A DNA stretch of 64,000 bases from Actinoplanes nipponensis. Its GTDB lineage: Bacteria; Actinomycetota; Actinomycetes; Mycobacteriales; Micromonosporaceae. Location: NCBI RefSeq assembly GCF_016862275.1, contig NZ_BOMQ01000059.1:95276-159275 (forward strand), read 5' to 3'. The position numbers were made by a program, and so were the translations under genes. Each line of letters opens with the position of its first letter. Within the stretch, counting starts at the first letter, position 1. The notes beneath the pieces are model-generated. The model made no database searches. It had not been told where the DNA came from and worked only from the letters and a program-made list of their open reading frames with translations. Of this stretch, positions 39,424 through 46,738 are shown piece by piece.

Positions 39424-40779
39424 ATGAGCTGGTTGCGCCGGCTGAGCCTGCGCGCGCGGTTGCTGCTGGTGTCGGTCGTGGTGCTCTTCGTCGGGCTGGC
39501 CGGCGGTGGTGTGGTGCTGGTGGCGACGATGAACTTCGCGCTGCTGCGGACCGCGAACAACGAGGCGCTGCTGATCGCCGACGAGATCGCCAAGCTGGTC
39601 GACGCGGGCACGCTGAGCGATCCGCTGCCGGCCGCGCCGACCGTACGGGTCCAGGTGGTCGATGCCCGCGACCGGGTCCGCGCGGTCTCCGCCGGCGCCG
39701 ACCGGCTCGTGCCGATCCTCTACCCCGACGAGCTGGCCGCCCTCGGCGACCGGCAGGGCCAGTTCATCCCCGGCGACCGGATCGGCTTCGAGGGGCGGGT
39801 CCGGGTGGTCGGCGTGGCCGCCGGGCCGGCCGCCGACCCGGTCCGGGTGCTGGTCGCCCGCCCCACCGCCGACCTCACCCAGGGCCTGCACCTGCTGCGC
39901 ACCACGCTGCTGATCACGTTCCCGCCGCTGGTGGCGCTGCTCGCCCTGGTGGCCTGGCGGGTGGTGGGCGCGACCCTGCGCCCGGTCGAGGCGTTGCGGG
40001 CCGGGGCCGAGGAGATCACCGGCGGCGCCCGGTCCGACCGGCTGCCGGTGCCGGACTCGCACGACGAGATCCACCGGCTCGCGGTGACGCTGAACGGCAT
40101 GCTGCACCGCCTGGACACGGCCCGGGGCCGCCAGCGGGCCTTCGTCGCGGACGCCGCGCACGAGCTGCGCAGCCCGCTGACCAACATGCGCACCGAGCTG
40201 GAGGTGGCCCAGCGGCTGCCGGACACCACGGACTGGCCGGCCCTGGCCGACGACCTGCTCACCGACGTGGAACGGCTCAGCCGGCTGGTCGACGACCTGC
40301 TGCTGCTGGCCCGGGCCGACGACGGCAGCACCCGCGCGGTGAGCCGGGTCGAGCCGATCGAGCTGGGCCAGCTGCTCGACGAGGTGGCGGCCCGCTACCC
40401 GGCGGTGGAGTACGAGCGGCCGGCGGTGGCGCTGCGGACCGAGGGCGACCGCGACGCGATCGGCCGGGTGGTCGCGAACCTGCTGGACAACGCGGTGCGG
40501 CATGCCACGTCGTCGGTGCGGCTCTCGGTGGTGGCCGACGGCGCGTACCGGATGATCTCGGTCTGCGACGACGGGCCGGGCATCCCGGCGGCGGACCGGG
40601 AGCGGGTGTTCGACCGCTTCACCCGGCTCGACGACGCCCGGGCCCGCGACGCGGGCGGCTCGGGGCTGGGCCTGGCCATCGTGCGGGAGCTGGTCCGCCG
40701 GCACCGCGGCACGGTGGCCCTGCGCGGCACCTCGCCGCCCCCGGGCCTGCGGGTGGACGTGCGGCTGCCGGGGGTGTGA
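39424..40779 (+). CDS. Sensor histidine kinase with HAMP domain
   Basis: A 451-residue membrane kinase. Helix 1 is about 13-35 and helix 2 about 157-180, with an extracellular sensor between. A HAMP linker (about 180-232) leads to HisKA with H246 in DAAHELRSPLTN, then HATPase with N-box LLDNAVRH, G1 DDGPGIP and G2 GGSGLGLAIV. It phosphorylates the regulator encoded two bases upstream. The extracellular part (about 36-155) has no recognised domain, so the stimulus is unknown. Confidence 0.95.
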   Translation: MSWLRRLSLRARLLLVSVVVLFVGLAGGGVVLVATMNFALLRTANNEALLIADEIAKLVDAGTLSDPLPAAPTVRVQVVDARDRVRAVSAGADRLVPILYPDELAALGDRQGQFIPGDRIGFEGRVRVVGVAAGPAADPVRVLVARPTADLTQGLHLLRTTLLITFPPLVALLALVAWRVVGATLRPVEALRAGAEEITGGARSDRLPVPDSHDEIHRLAVTLNGMLHRLDTARGRQRAFVADAAHELRSPLTNMRTELEVAQRLPDTTDWPALADDLLTDVERLSRLVDDLLLLARADDGSTRAVSRVEPIELGQLLDEVAARYPAVEYERPAVALRTEGDRDAIGRVVANLLDNAVRHATSSVRLSVVADGAYRMISVCDDGPGIPAADRERVFDRFTRLDDARARDAGGSGLGLAIVRELVRRHRGTVALRGTSPPPGLRVDVRLPGV

Positions 40780-40882
40780 GGACACCGCCCGGCCCGGCGA
40801 TCTTGGCGGGAACTTTCCCGGGACGGCCGCCGACCAATGACCGTGCCCGGCGCCCCGGCCGGGTTTCGACGGAAGGTCTGCG

Positions 40883-41596
40883 ATGTCCCTGTTGAAGCGT
40901 TCGGCCGCGGTGGCCGGGCTGGCCGCCGCGTGCACCCTCGCCCTCGCGGCGCCGGCGGCCGCGCACGTCACGGTGAACCCGAACACCGCGGTGCAGGGCG
41001 GGTACGCCAAGGTCACGTTCCGCGTGCCGAACGAGAGCGACACCGCGAGCACCACCAAGGTGGAGGTCAACCTGCCGGCCGACGCGCCGTTCGCCTCGGT
41101 GTCGCTCAAGCCGGTGGCCGGCTGGACCATGGCGCCGGTGAAGTCCAAGCTGGCCAAGCCGATCGAGGCGCACGGCGCCCAGCTCACCGAGGCGGTCTCG
41201 AAGATCACCTGGACCGCCAGCGGCGACGCGGCGATCAAGCCGGGCCAGTTCCAGGAGTTCGACGTCTCGCTGGGCCCGCTGCCGCAGGTGCCGCAGGTGG
41301 TGTTCAAGGCGCTGCAGACGTACTCCGACGGCACGGTGGTGCGGTGGATCGACGAGCCCGCCGCCGACGGCACCGAGCCGGAGAAGCCCGCGCCCGTCCT
41401 CAAGCTCACCCCGGCCGGCGCGACCGACGCCCCGGTCGCCGCCGCCGGGCCGGGTGTCACGGCGACCGCCGAGGACGACGAGGGGGACGGCGCGGGCGCC
41501 TGGCTCGGCGGCGTGGGCATCGCCCTGGGGCTGGCCGCGCTGGTCGTCGGGCTGCTCGCGTACCGCCGGCCGGGCCGGGGGACCGCGGAGAGCTGA
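40883..41596 (+). CDS. YcnI-family (DUF1775) copper-related membrane protein
   Basis: A 237-residue protein. A signal peptide (residues 1-27, ending APAAA) leaves mature His28 (AHVTVNP) at the N-terminus, the position that binds copper in YcnI. The DUF1775 domain (about 28-165) includes YAKVTFRVPNES and WTASG. A C-terminal helix (about 208-228, VGIALGLAALVVGLLAY) anchors it outside the membrane. Usually copC/copD or SCO genes are adjacent, but not here. A GGAAGG ribosome site precedes the ATG. A terminator follows. Confidence 0.92.
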   Translation: MSLLKRSAAVAGLAAACTLALAAPAAAHVTVNPNTAVQGGYAKVTFRVPNESDTASTTKVEVNLPADAPFASVSLKPVAGWTMAPVKSKLAKPIEAHGAQLTEAVSKITWTASGDAAIKPGQFQEFDVSLGPLPQVPQVVFKALQTYSDGTVVRWIDEPAADGTEPEKPAPVLKLTPAGATDAPVAAAGPGVTATAEDDEGDGAGAWLGGVGIALGLAALVVGLLAYRRPGRGTAES

Positions 41597-41609
41597 CCGG
41601 CGTGCCGGT

Positions 41610-41643
41610 CCCCGCCGCGACCGGTGCTCCGGGCGCGGCGGGG
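41610..41643. terminator. Bidirectional hairpin terminator
   Basis: Perfect ten-base arms CCCCGCCGCG and CGCGGCGGGG enclose a 14-base loop between ycnI and the convergent AHSA1-like gene, 13 and 10 bases from their stops. Confidence 0.75.
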
Positions 41644-41653
41644 TGAACGGCCG

Positions 41654-42286
41654 TCAGCCCCCGGTGTAGAAGGCGTACGTGCGGTCGGCCCGGGCCCGGG
41701 CGACGGCCGGGTCGGCGCCGTCGGCGATCGCCGCCTCCGCCCAGCTGTCGCTGCTCAGCCGGTAGAACAGCTTGCCGTCCTCGGAGGCCGCCCAGGCCGC
41801 CACGGCCTCGGGGTCGGCCCGGAAGGCCGGGTCGGTCAGGTGCATGGCCAGGCCGAGCAGGCCGCCGTCCCAGCCGACCCCGGTCGCCCCGGGGCCGTAC
41901 TGGTCCCAGAACTCGTCGGCGACGTGGGCGACGTGCTCGAGCTCGAACCGGGCCCGGCCGTCGCCCTCGGCGCTGAGCCGCACCTCGATCCAGCTCACCT
42001 GGCCGCCGAACTCCCACGTGGCGGCGAAGCCGTGCGGCTTGTCGCAGCGGGAGACGGTGCCGCCGGCGTTGCCCTCGAACTGGTACGTGCCGCCCTCGCG
42101 CAGGTCGCCGGAGACCGGCAGGAACCAGCGGGGGATCCGCTCGGGGCTGGTCACCGCGTCCCACAGGTCGTCGAGGTCGGTGTCGTAGACCTGGCTGATG
42201 GTCAGGACCCGTGCCTCGCCGGCCGCCAGCGTGCGGCCGCCGATCTGCCGCCGTACGGCGCTGATCTGCTCTTTGGCGTCCCTCAT
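41654..42286 (-). CDS. AHSA1/SRPBCC-domain protein
   Basis: A 210-residue START/Bet v1-like protein. ISQVYDTDLDDLWDAVTSPERIPRWFLPVSGDLREGGTYQF is the classical Aha1-type opening (about residues 30-70), and WEFGGQVSWIEVRLS follows. These proteins have a hydrophobic cavity and often respond to stress, but activity is mostly unknown. Its ATG overlaps the ArsR regulator stop (ATGA), the common ArsR-AHSA1 pair. The regulator probably represses both genes. Confidence 0.92.
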   Translation of the reverse strand: MRDAKEQISAVRRQIGGRTLAAGEARVLTISQVYDTDLDDLWDAVTSPERIPRWFLPVSGDLREGGTYQFEGNAGGTVSRCDKPHGFAATWEFGGQVSWIEVRLSAEGDGRARFELEHVAHVADEFWDQYGPGATGVGWDGGLLGLAMHLTDPAFRADPEAVAAWAASEDGKLFYRLSSDSWAEAAIADGADPAVARARADRTYAFYTGG

Positions 42287-42642
42287 CCGGTGCTCCCATC
42301 GTCGTCGCGGGCGGCCAGCCGCCGCTGTCTCCTGCCCCGGGCCACCTCGGTGCCCAGCGCGTCCAGGTGCGGCGTCCAGAACCGGCGGAACCGGCTCAGC
42401 CAGGCGTCGGCCTCGCGCAGCGCGGTGTCGTCCACCGCGTAGAGCCGGCGGGCGCCGTCCGGGCGCACGGTGGCGAACCCGTTGTCGCGCAGCACCTTGA
42501 GATGCTGCGACACGGCCGGCTGGGAGATGCCGAACTCGGCCCTGATGACCTCGGTGACCGCGCCGGAGGCCTGCTCGCCGTCGGCCAGCAGCTCCAGGAT
42601 GCGGCGCCGGACCGGGTCGCCGAGGACGTCGAACGCGTGCAC
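42283..42642 (-). CDS. ArsR-family transcriptional regulator
   Basis: A 119-residue winged-helix repressor beginning HAFDVLGDPVRRRILELLADGEQ with recognition helix segment FGISQPAVSQHLKVLRDNGF. No ArsR metal-binding cysteine pair (CxC) is seen, so it may sense something other than metal. The GTG at 42642 is preferred; a TTG 12 codons upstream falls inside the promoter palindrome. The stop overlaps the AHSA1-like gene. Autoregulation through the CTTATATAAG palindrome is likely. Confidence 0.92.
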   Translation of the reverse strand: MHAFDVLGDPVRRRILELLADGEQASGAVTEVIRAEFGISQPAVSQHLKVLRDNGFATVRPDGARRLYAVDDTALREADAWLSRFRRFWTPHLDALGTEVARGRRQRRLAARDDDGSTG

Positions 42643-42664
42643 GGCGCCATTGTTGCAGTCACCA

Positions 42665-42689
42665 CTTATATAAGGCAACTCTTAATTAA
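42665..42689 (-). promoter_or_regulatory. AT-rich palindromes at the ArsR promoter
   Basis: CTTATATAAG (42665-42674) and TTAATTAA (42682-42689) are perfect palindromes in an otherwise GC-rich region. The first contains a TATAAG-like -10 box about 20 bases upstream of the arsR GTG. They are plausible operators for the ArsR regulator and also lie behind the divergent lipoprotein gene. Confidence 0.5.
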
Positions 42690-42725
42690 CGGTCCCGGCC
42701 GGCGGGACGCTGCCATGCTGAGCGG

Positions 42726-43481
42726 GTGCGGGTCTGCGCGGTGCTGCTGGCGGTGGGCCTGCTGACCGGATCCGGGCTGGCCGGCTGCGGGGGCGGGACC
42801 AGGCCGGCGCCGCCCGCCGTGCTGCCCCGCCCGTCGTTCGGAACGTGGGCCCCGCCCGGCGCCGCGTCCTCGCGCCCGGCCCCGAGCGCCACGTTCCCGA
42901 GCGCCGCGGCCCCGAGCGGCCCGGCCCGGGCCACGACCGCCGCCGTCAGCGGCGGCTGGGAGATCACCGTCTACTACACGGCGGTGGAGACCCTGCACGA
43001 CGGCGAGCCCGAGACCGTCACCGGCTGCCGCGGGCTCGACTGCGCGCACGGCGACGCGGACCTGGGGGAGTACCCGGCCGACTTCGTCGCGGCGGTCCGG
43101 GACGAGGGGACCGGGCGCACGGCCGCCGGCACGTACCTCAACTGGTCGTACGACGTCGGCTACTGGCTGGACACCGCGGCCCGGGACACGGCCGGCGGCC
43201 CGCTGCGCGCGTTCGTCTCGGCCGCCGCCGACCCCGGCGTGCTGCCGCGCGGCACGGCCTTCCGGATCGCCGGCTGCGGACGCCTCGACGACGGCGCCAC
43301 GCCGCCCGCCGAGGTCTGCGCCGCCCTGCGCCGCGGGCGCTGGACCGTGACCGACGAGTTCACCCCCGGCCTCGGCGGCAGCCGGCACGTCGACGTGTAC
43401 ATCGGCGAGGAGACCGAGGCGGACTTCACCGCCTCGCCCTGGTACCTCACCCTCACCGGGGCGTCGCTGCGGCGCTCGTGA
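42726..43481 (+). CDS. Secreted lipoprotein with 3D/double-psi-barrel-like C-terminus
   Basis: A 251-residue lipoprotein with lipobox LAGC (lipidated C21). A proline/alanine/serine linker (about 24-72) precedes a globular part. Near residues 170-230 the pattern DPGVLPRGTAFRI, then VTDEFTPGLGGSRHVDVYIG, resembles the 3D/RlpA-like double-psi barrel of peptidoglycan transglycosylases, including the closing aspartate-rich strand. Four cysteines (in TGCRGLDCAH, AGCGRL and EVCAAL) may form disulfides. It may act on or bind cell wall; enzymatic activity is not proven. The GTG start is 47 bases from the divergent arsR promoter end. Confidence 0.8.
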   Translation: MRVCAVLLAVGLLTGSGLAGCGGGTRPAPPAVLPRPSFGTWAPPGAASSRPAPSATFPSAAAPSGPARATTAAVSGGWEITVYYTAVETLHDGEPETVTGCRGLDCAHGDADLGEYPADFVAAVRDEGTGRTAAGTYLNWSYDVGYWLDTAARDTAGGPLRAFVSAAADPGVLPRGTAFRIAGCGRLDDGATPPAEVCAALRRGRWTVTDEFTPGLGGSRHVDVYIGEETEADFTASPWYLTLTGASLRRS

Positions 43482-43496
43482 GCCGGGCCGGCCGGC

Positions 43497-43766
43497 TCAG
43501 GAGGCGTACCGCTTGGCCGCCCGTTCGCGCGCCTTGGCCGCCTCGACCTCGCGGTCCTTCGGCGGCGCGGCGGTGACCAGCTCGGCCAGCAGCTCGCGGG
43601 TCGCCGCCGCGACGGCCGCGACGGCCCGGTCGAAGGCGGCCTGGTTACGCTGCGACGGGTTGGTCGTCCCGGCGACCTTGCGCACGTACTGCAGGGCGGC
43701 CGCCTCGACCTCGTCGGGCGTGGCCGGTGGCTCGAAGTTGTGCAGCTGGCGAATGTTTCGGCACAT
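43497..43766 (-). CDS. DUF2277-family protein
   Basis: An 89-residue cytoplasmic protein opening MCRNIRQLHNFEPPAT, the diagnostic sequence of DUF2277, followed by EVEAAALQYVRKVAG and a basic helical tail. Function is unknown. The start at 43766 is fixed by the family N-terminus; longer readings are unsupported. It converges with the lipoprotein gene (15-base gap) and diverges from the glycosyltransferase-like gene. Confidence 0.92.
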   Translation of the reverse strand: MCRNIRQLHNFEPPATPDEVEAAALQYVRKVAGTTNPSQRNQAAFDRAVAAVAAATRELLAELVTAAPPKDREVEAAKARERAAKRYAS

Positions 43767-43833
43767 GCCGTACCAGCGTAGTCGCCGGCGGCGGCGATGG
43801 GCGGCGCCCGCCGGGCCCGGATAGGTTCTCGGG

Positions 43834-45456
43834 GTGAGCGTGGACCTCGACGAGCCGACGACCGCCGCCCCGGCCCGACCCCGGTCCCGCCGGCGCTGGC
43901 TGGTCGCGCTGCTGGTCGCGGTGCTGCTCGGCCAGATGGCGGCGGCGATGGTGGTCACCGCGGTGCAGCAGACCCCGACCATCGACGAGCCGGTGTACGT
44001 CGGCGCCGCCGTCACCTACGTGCAGCAGCACAGCCTGCGCTACAACCCGGAGCACCCCCCGCTCGGCAAGCTGATCATGGCGGCCGGGCTGGTTTTCGCC
44101 CACCCGCGGCTGGACCCGGCGTTCCGGGGCAACCAGACGGCGCTGGGCCGGCACGTGCTCTACGAGGCCGGCAACGACCCGGACGACCTGCTGCTGGCCG
44201 CCCGGCTGCCGATGATCGTCCTGACGGTGCTGTTCGGGCTGGTCGTGTTCCTGTTCGCCCGCGACCTGGCCGGCCCGCGCGGCGGCCTGCTGGCGCTGGC
44301 CCTGTACGCGTTCTCGCCGGACCTGATCGCGCACGGCTCGCTGGCCACCCTGGACGTGCCGGCGGCCGGCTTCCTGCTGACCGCCACCTGGCTGCTCTGG
44401 CGGGCCCGGGGCCGGCTGCTGCCGTACCTGCCGCTGGCCGGGGTGGCGCTGGGCGCGGCGCTGGCCACCCGGATGAGCGTGCTGCCGGCGGTGCCGGTGC
44501 TGATGCTGTTCGCTTTTCTGGCCGGCCGGCGGCTGCGCGGGGTGCTGGCCGCGGCCGGGCTGGGCGTGATCGCGGTCGCCGTGGTGTGGGTGGTCTACCT
44601 CGCCGTCGACCCCACGCTGCGGTTCCTGGAGCCGACCGGGATGCCGGTGATCGAGGGGCTGCGCGGGCTGGCCGTGGACCTGATGCCGTTCCCGGAGCCG
44701 TACCGCGACGGGATGCGCATCCAGTTCGCCTTCGAGGACCGCACCTACACCGGGTACCTCTTCGGCCGGACCTACCGCGGCGAGCTCTGGTACTACCTGC
44801 CCGCGGCCATGCTGGTGAAGACGCCGCTGGGCATGCTGGCCCTGTGGCTGGGCGGCGCGCTGGCCCTGTTGGCCGTGCCCCGGCTGCGGATCGCGGCGCT
44901 GTACGTCCTCGTCCCGCCGGCCGTGCTGTTCGTCGTGGCGATGACCGGCGCCCGCGACTTCGGCAGCCGGTACGCGGTGTTCATGCCGATGTTCCTGGCC
45001 GTGGCGGCGGCGGCCGTGCTCGCGCTGCGGTGGCGCTGGGCGCACGTCACGGCCGCGGTGCTGGCGCTGTTCGTGGCGGTCAGCTCGCTGCGCACGTTCC
45101 CGTACTACCTGCCGTACTCCAACGAGGCGTTCGGCGGTCCGGACCGGACCCACCTGCGGCTGCACGACTCGAACGTCGACTGGGGCCAGGACCTCGGCCG
45201 GCTCGCCGACCGGCTGCGCGAGCGCTACCCCGGCGAGCGGGTCTGGCTGGTCTACAAGGGCGCCGGCGTGCCGGCCGCGTACGGCATCACCGCCGCGAAC
45301 CCGCTCCAGGTGCCCGCCGCGGACGTGCACGGCCTGCTGGTGGTCTCCGACAGCGCGGCGGCCAAGGCCGGCGCCCGGCTGAAGGCGCTGCTCCGCAGCA
45401 GCGGCGAGCCGGTGGACGAGGTGGGCCACTCGATCACCATCTACCGCCGGCCCTGA
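43834..45456 (+). CDS. GT39-like membrane glycosyltransferase (PMT/ArnT superfamily)
   Basis: A 540-residue polytopic protein with about 11 helices. TIDEPVYVGAAVTYV carries the conserved acidic pair region of GT-C enzymes, and NPEHPPLGKLI is the characteristic PMT loop; YGLITAANPLQV-type segments lie in the C-terminal extracytoplasmic part (SNVDWGQDLGRLADRL). These enzymes move a sugar from a polyprenyl-phosphate donor to a protein or lipid outside the membrane. The acceptor is unknown. It is a single-gene unit divergent from the DUF2277 gene. Confidence 0.87.
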   Translation: MSVDLDEPTTAAPARPRSRRRWLVALLVAVLLGQMAAAMVVTAVQQTPTIDEPVYVGAAVTYVQQHSLRYNPEHPPLGKLIMAAGLVFAHPRLDPAFRGNQTALGRHVLYEAGNDPDDLLLAARLPMIVLTVLFGLVVFLFARDLAGPRGGLLALALYAFSPDLIAHGSLATLDVPAAGFLLTATWLLWRARGRLLPYLPLAGVALGAALATRMSVLPAVPVLMLFAFLAGRRLRGVLAAAGLGVIAVAVVWVVYLAVDPTLRFLEPTGMPVIEGLRGLAVDLMPFPEPYRDGMRIQFAFEDRTYTGYLFGRTYRGELWYYLPAAMLVKTPLGMLALWLGGALALLAVPRLRIAALYVLVPPAVLFVVAMTGARDFGSRYAVFMPMFLAVAAAAVLALRWRWAHVTAAVLALFVAVSSLRTFPYYLPYSNEAFGGPDRTHLRLHDSNVDWGQDLGRLADRLRERYPGERVWLVYKGAGVPAAYGITAANPLQVPAADVHGLLVVSDSAAAKAGARLKALLRSSGEPVDEVGHSITIYRRP

Positions 45457-45472
45457 CGGCGCCGCGGTCGGG

Positions 45473-46633
45473 TCAGCCGGCCCCCGGCTGCAACCGGAAC
45501 CGACCGTTCTCCGCGCGCAGCAGCAGGAACTTCGGGGTGGTGCGGGTGCCGTCGGCCCGGAAGCTCAGCGGCCCGGACATCGCCGGCAGGTCGGTGGTGG
45601 CGATGGCGGCGCGGACGGCCGCGTGGTCCACGCTGCCGGCCCGCGCGACGGCGTCGAGCGCGACGTTCACCGCGTCGTACGCCTCGACGGTCGACGGCCC
45701 GGGGGCCGCGCCGAACGCCGCCCGGTAGCGCCGCGACCAGTCGGCCAGGCCGGGCAGGAACTCGGGGAAGATCAGCGCGGTGCCGTACACCTCGCGCGAC
45801 TGCGCCGCGGTGAGGTTCTCCAGCAGCGGGCCGTCGGTGGCGCCGTCACCCACGACGATCCGGCCGGTGAAGCCCTGGTCGCGCAGGTCCTTGATGAGCT
45901 GGTTGGCCTCGGCGTAGTAGCCGGTGTAGTAGACGGTGTCGGCCCGGCCGGCCAGCACCGAGGCGGCGATCCGCGCGTAGTCCGGCGCGCCCTGGCTCAG
46001 CGCGAACTCGCCGGTCAGCGCCGGGGCGCCGGCACGCCGGGCCGCGGCGACGGTCGACTGGGCCAGGGTGATCGGGAAGCTGGTGCCGTCGTGCACCACG
46101 GCCAGCCGGCGCCCGCCGAGCCGTCTCATCCAGCCGACCGCGAAGTCGGCCTCGGCGGTGACCGTGCCGCAGATCAGGAAGACGCTGTCGTACCGGGGCG
46201 CGAGCAGGTCGGTGGAGTTGGACTGCGCCACGATCATCGGCACGCCGGCCGACCGGAAGATCTTGAGCGTGGGCACGGTGGCGCTGCTGCAGTAGCCGCC
46301 GACCGAGGCCACGATGTCCTGGCCGACCAGCGTGCGGGCGGCCGTCACCGCGGTGCCCGGGTCGCAGGCGTCGTCCTCGACGATCAGCTCGACCTGCCGG
46401 CCCAGCACGCCACCGGCCGCGTTGGCCTCGCTGACCGCCAGCCGGGCGCCGTTCACCATGGCCTCGCCGGAGGGGGAGCTGCGCCCGGTCAGCGGCACCA
46501 GGGTGCCCAGGCGGATCGTCGCCGGCGACGCCGAGGGCGCGGCCGCGGAGGTGTCCGCGGCCGGGCCGCAGCCGGCCACGGCGACGGACACGACGACCAC
46601 GGCCACAGCAGAGAGCAGCGGTCCGCTGCGCAT
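45473..46633 (-). CDS. Branched-chain amino acid-type ABC substrate-binding lipoprotein
   Basis: A 386-residue LivJ-like binding protein. The lipobox VAGC places lipidation at C22. The periplasmic-binding fold opens IRLGTLVPLTGRSSPSGEAMVNGARLAV, with GGVLGRQVELIVEDDACDP and YYTGYYAEANQLIKDLRDQGF. It should bind amino acids, amides or related solutes. No permease or ATPase genes accompany it, so it may be an orphan or a sensor; the divergent GGDEF-EAL protein is suggestive. An alternative ATG at 46660 adds nine residues before the signal peptide. Confidence 0.9.
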   Translation of the reverse strand: MRSGPLLSAVAVVVVSVAVAGCGPAADTSAAAPSASPATIRLGTLVPLTGRSSPSGEAMVNGARLAVSEANAAGGVLGRQVELIVEDDACDPGTAVTAARTLVGQDIVASVGGYCSSATVPTLKIFRSAGVPMIVAQSNSTDLLAPRYDSVFLICGTVTAEADFAVGWMRRLGGRRLAVVHDGTSFPITLAQSTVAAARRAGAPALTGEFALSQGAPDYARIAASVLAGRADTVYYTGYYAEANQLIKDLRDQGFTGRIVVGDGATDGPLLENLTAAQSREVYGTALIFPEFLPGLADWSRRYRAAFGAAPGPSTVEAYDAVNVALDAVARAGSVDHAAVRAAIATTDLPAMSGPLSFRADGTRTTPKFLLLRAENGRFRLQPGAG

Positions 46634-46738
46634 GCGATCACACCCCGTCCTTCGGCTCATGGGTCTCATCGGTCCCGGCCGGGGACACCTGAGCCTGTTC
46701 GCCTTCACCGCGGCGGCCCGGTGCCGAATAGAGCCGGC

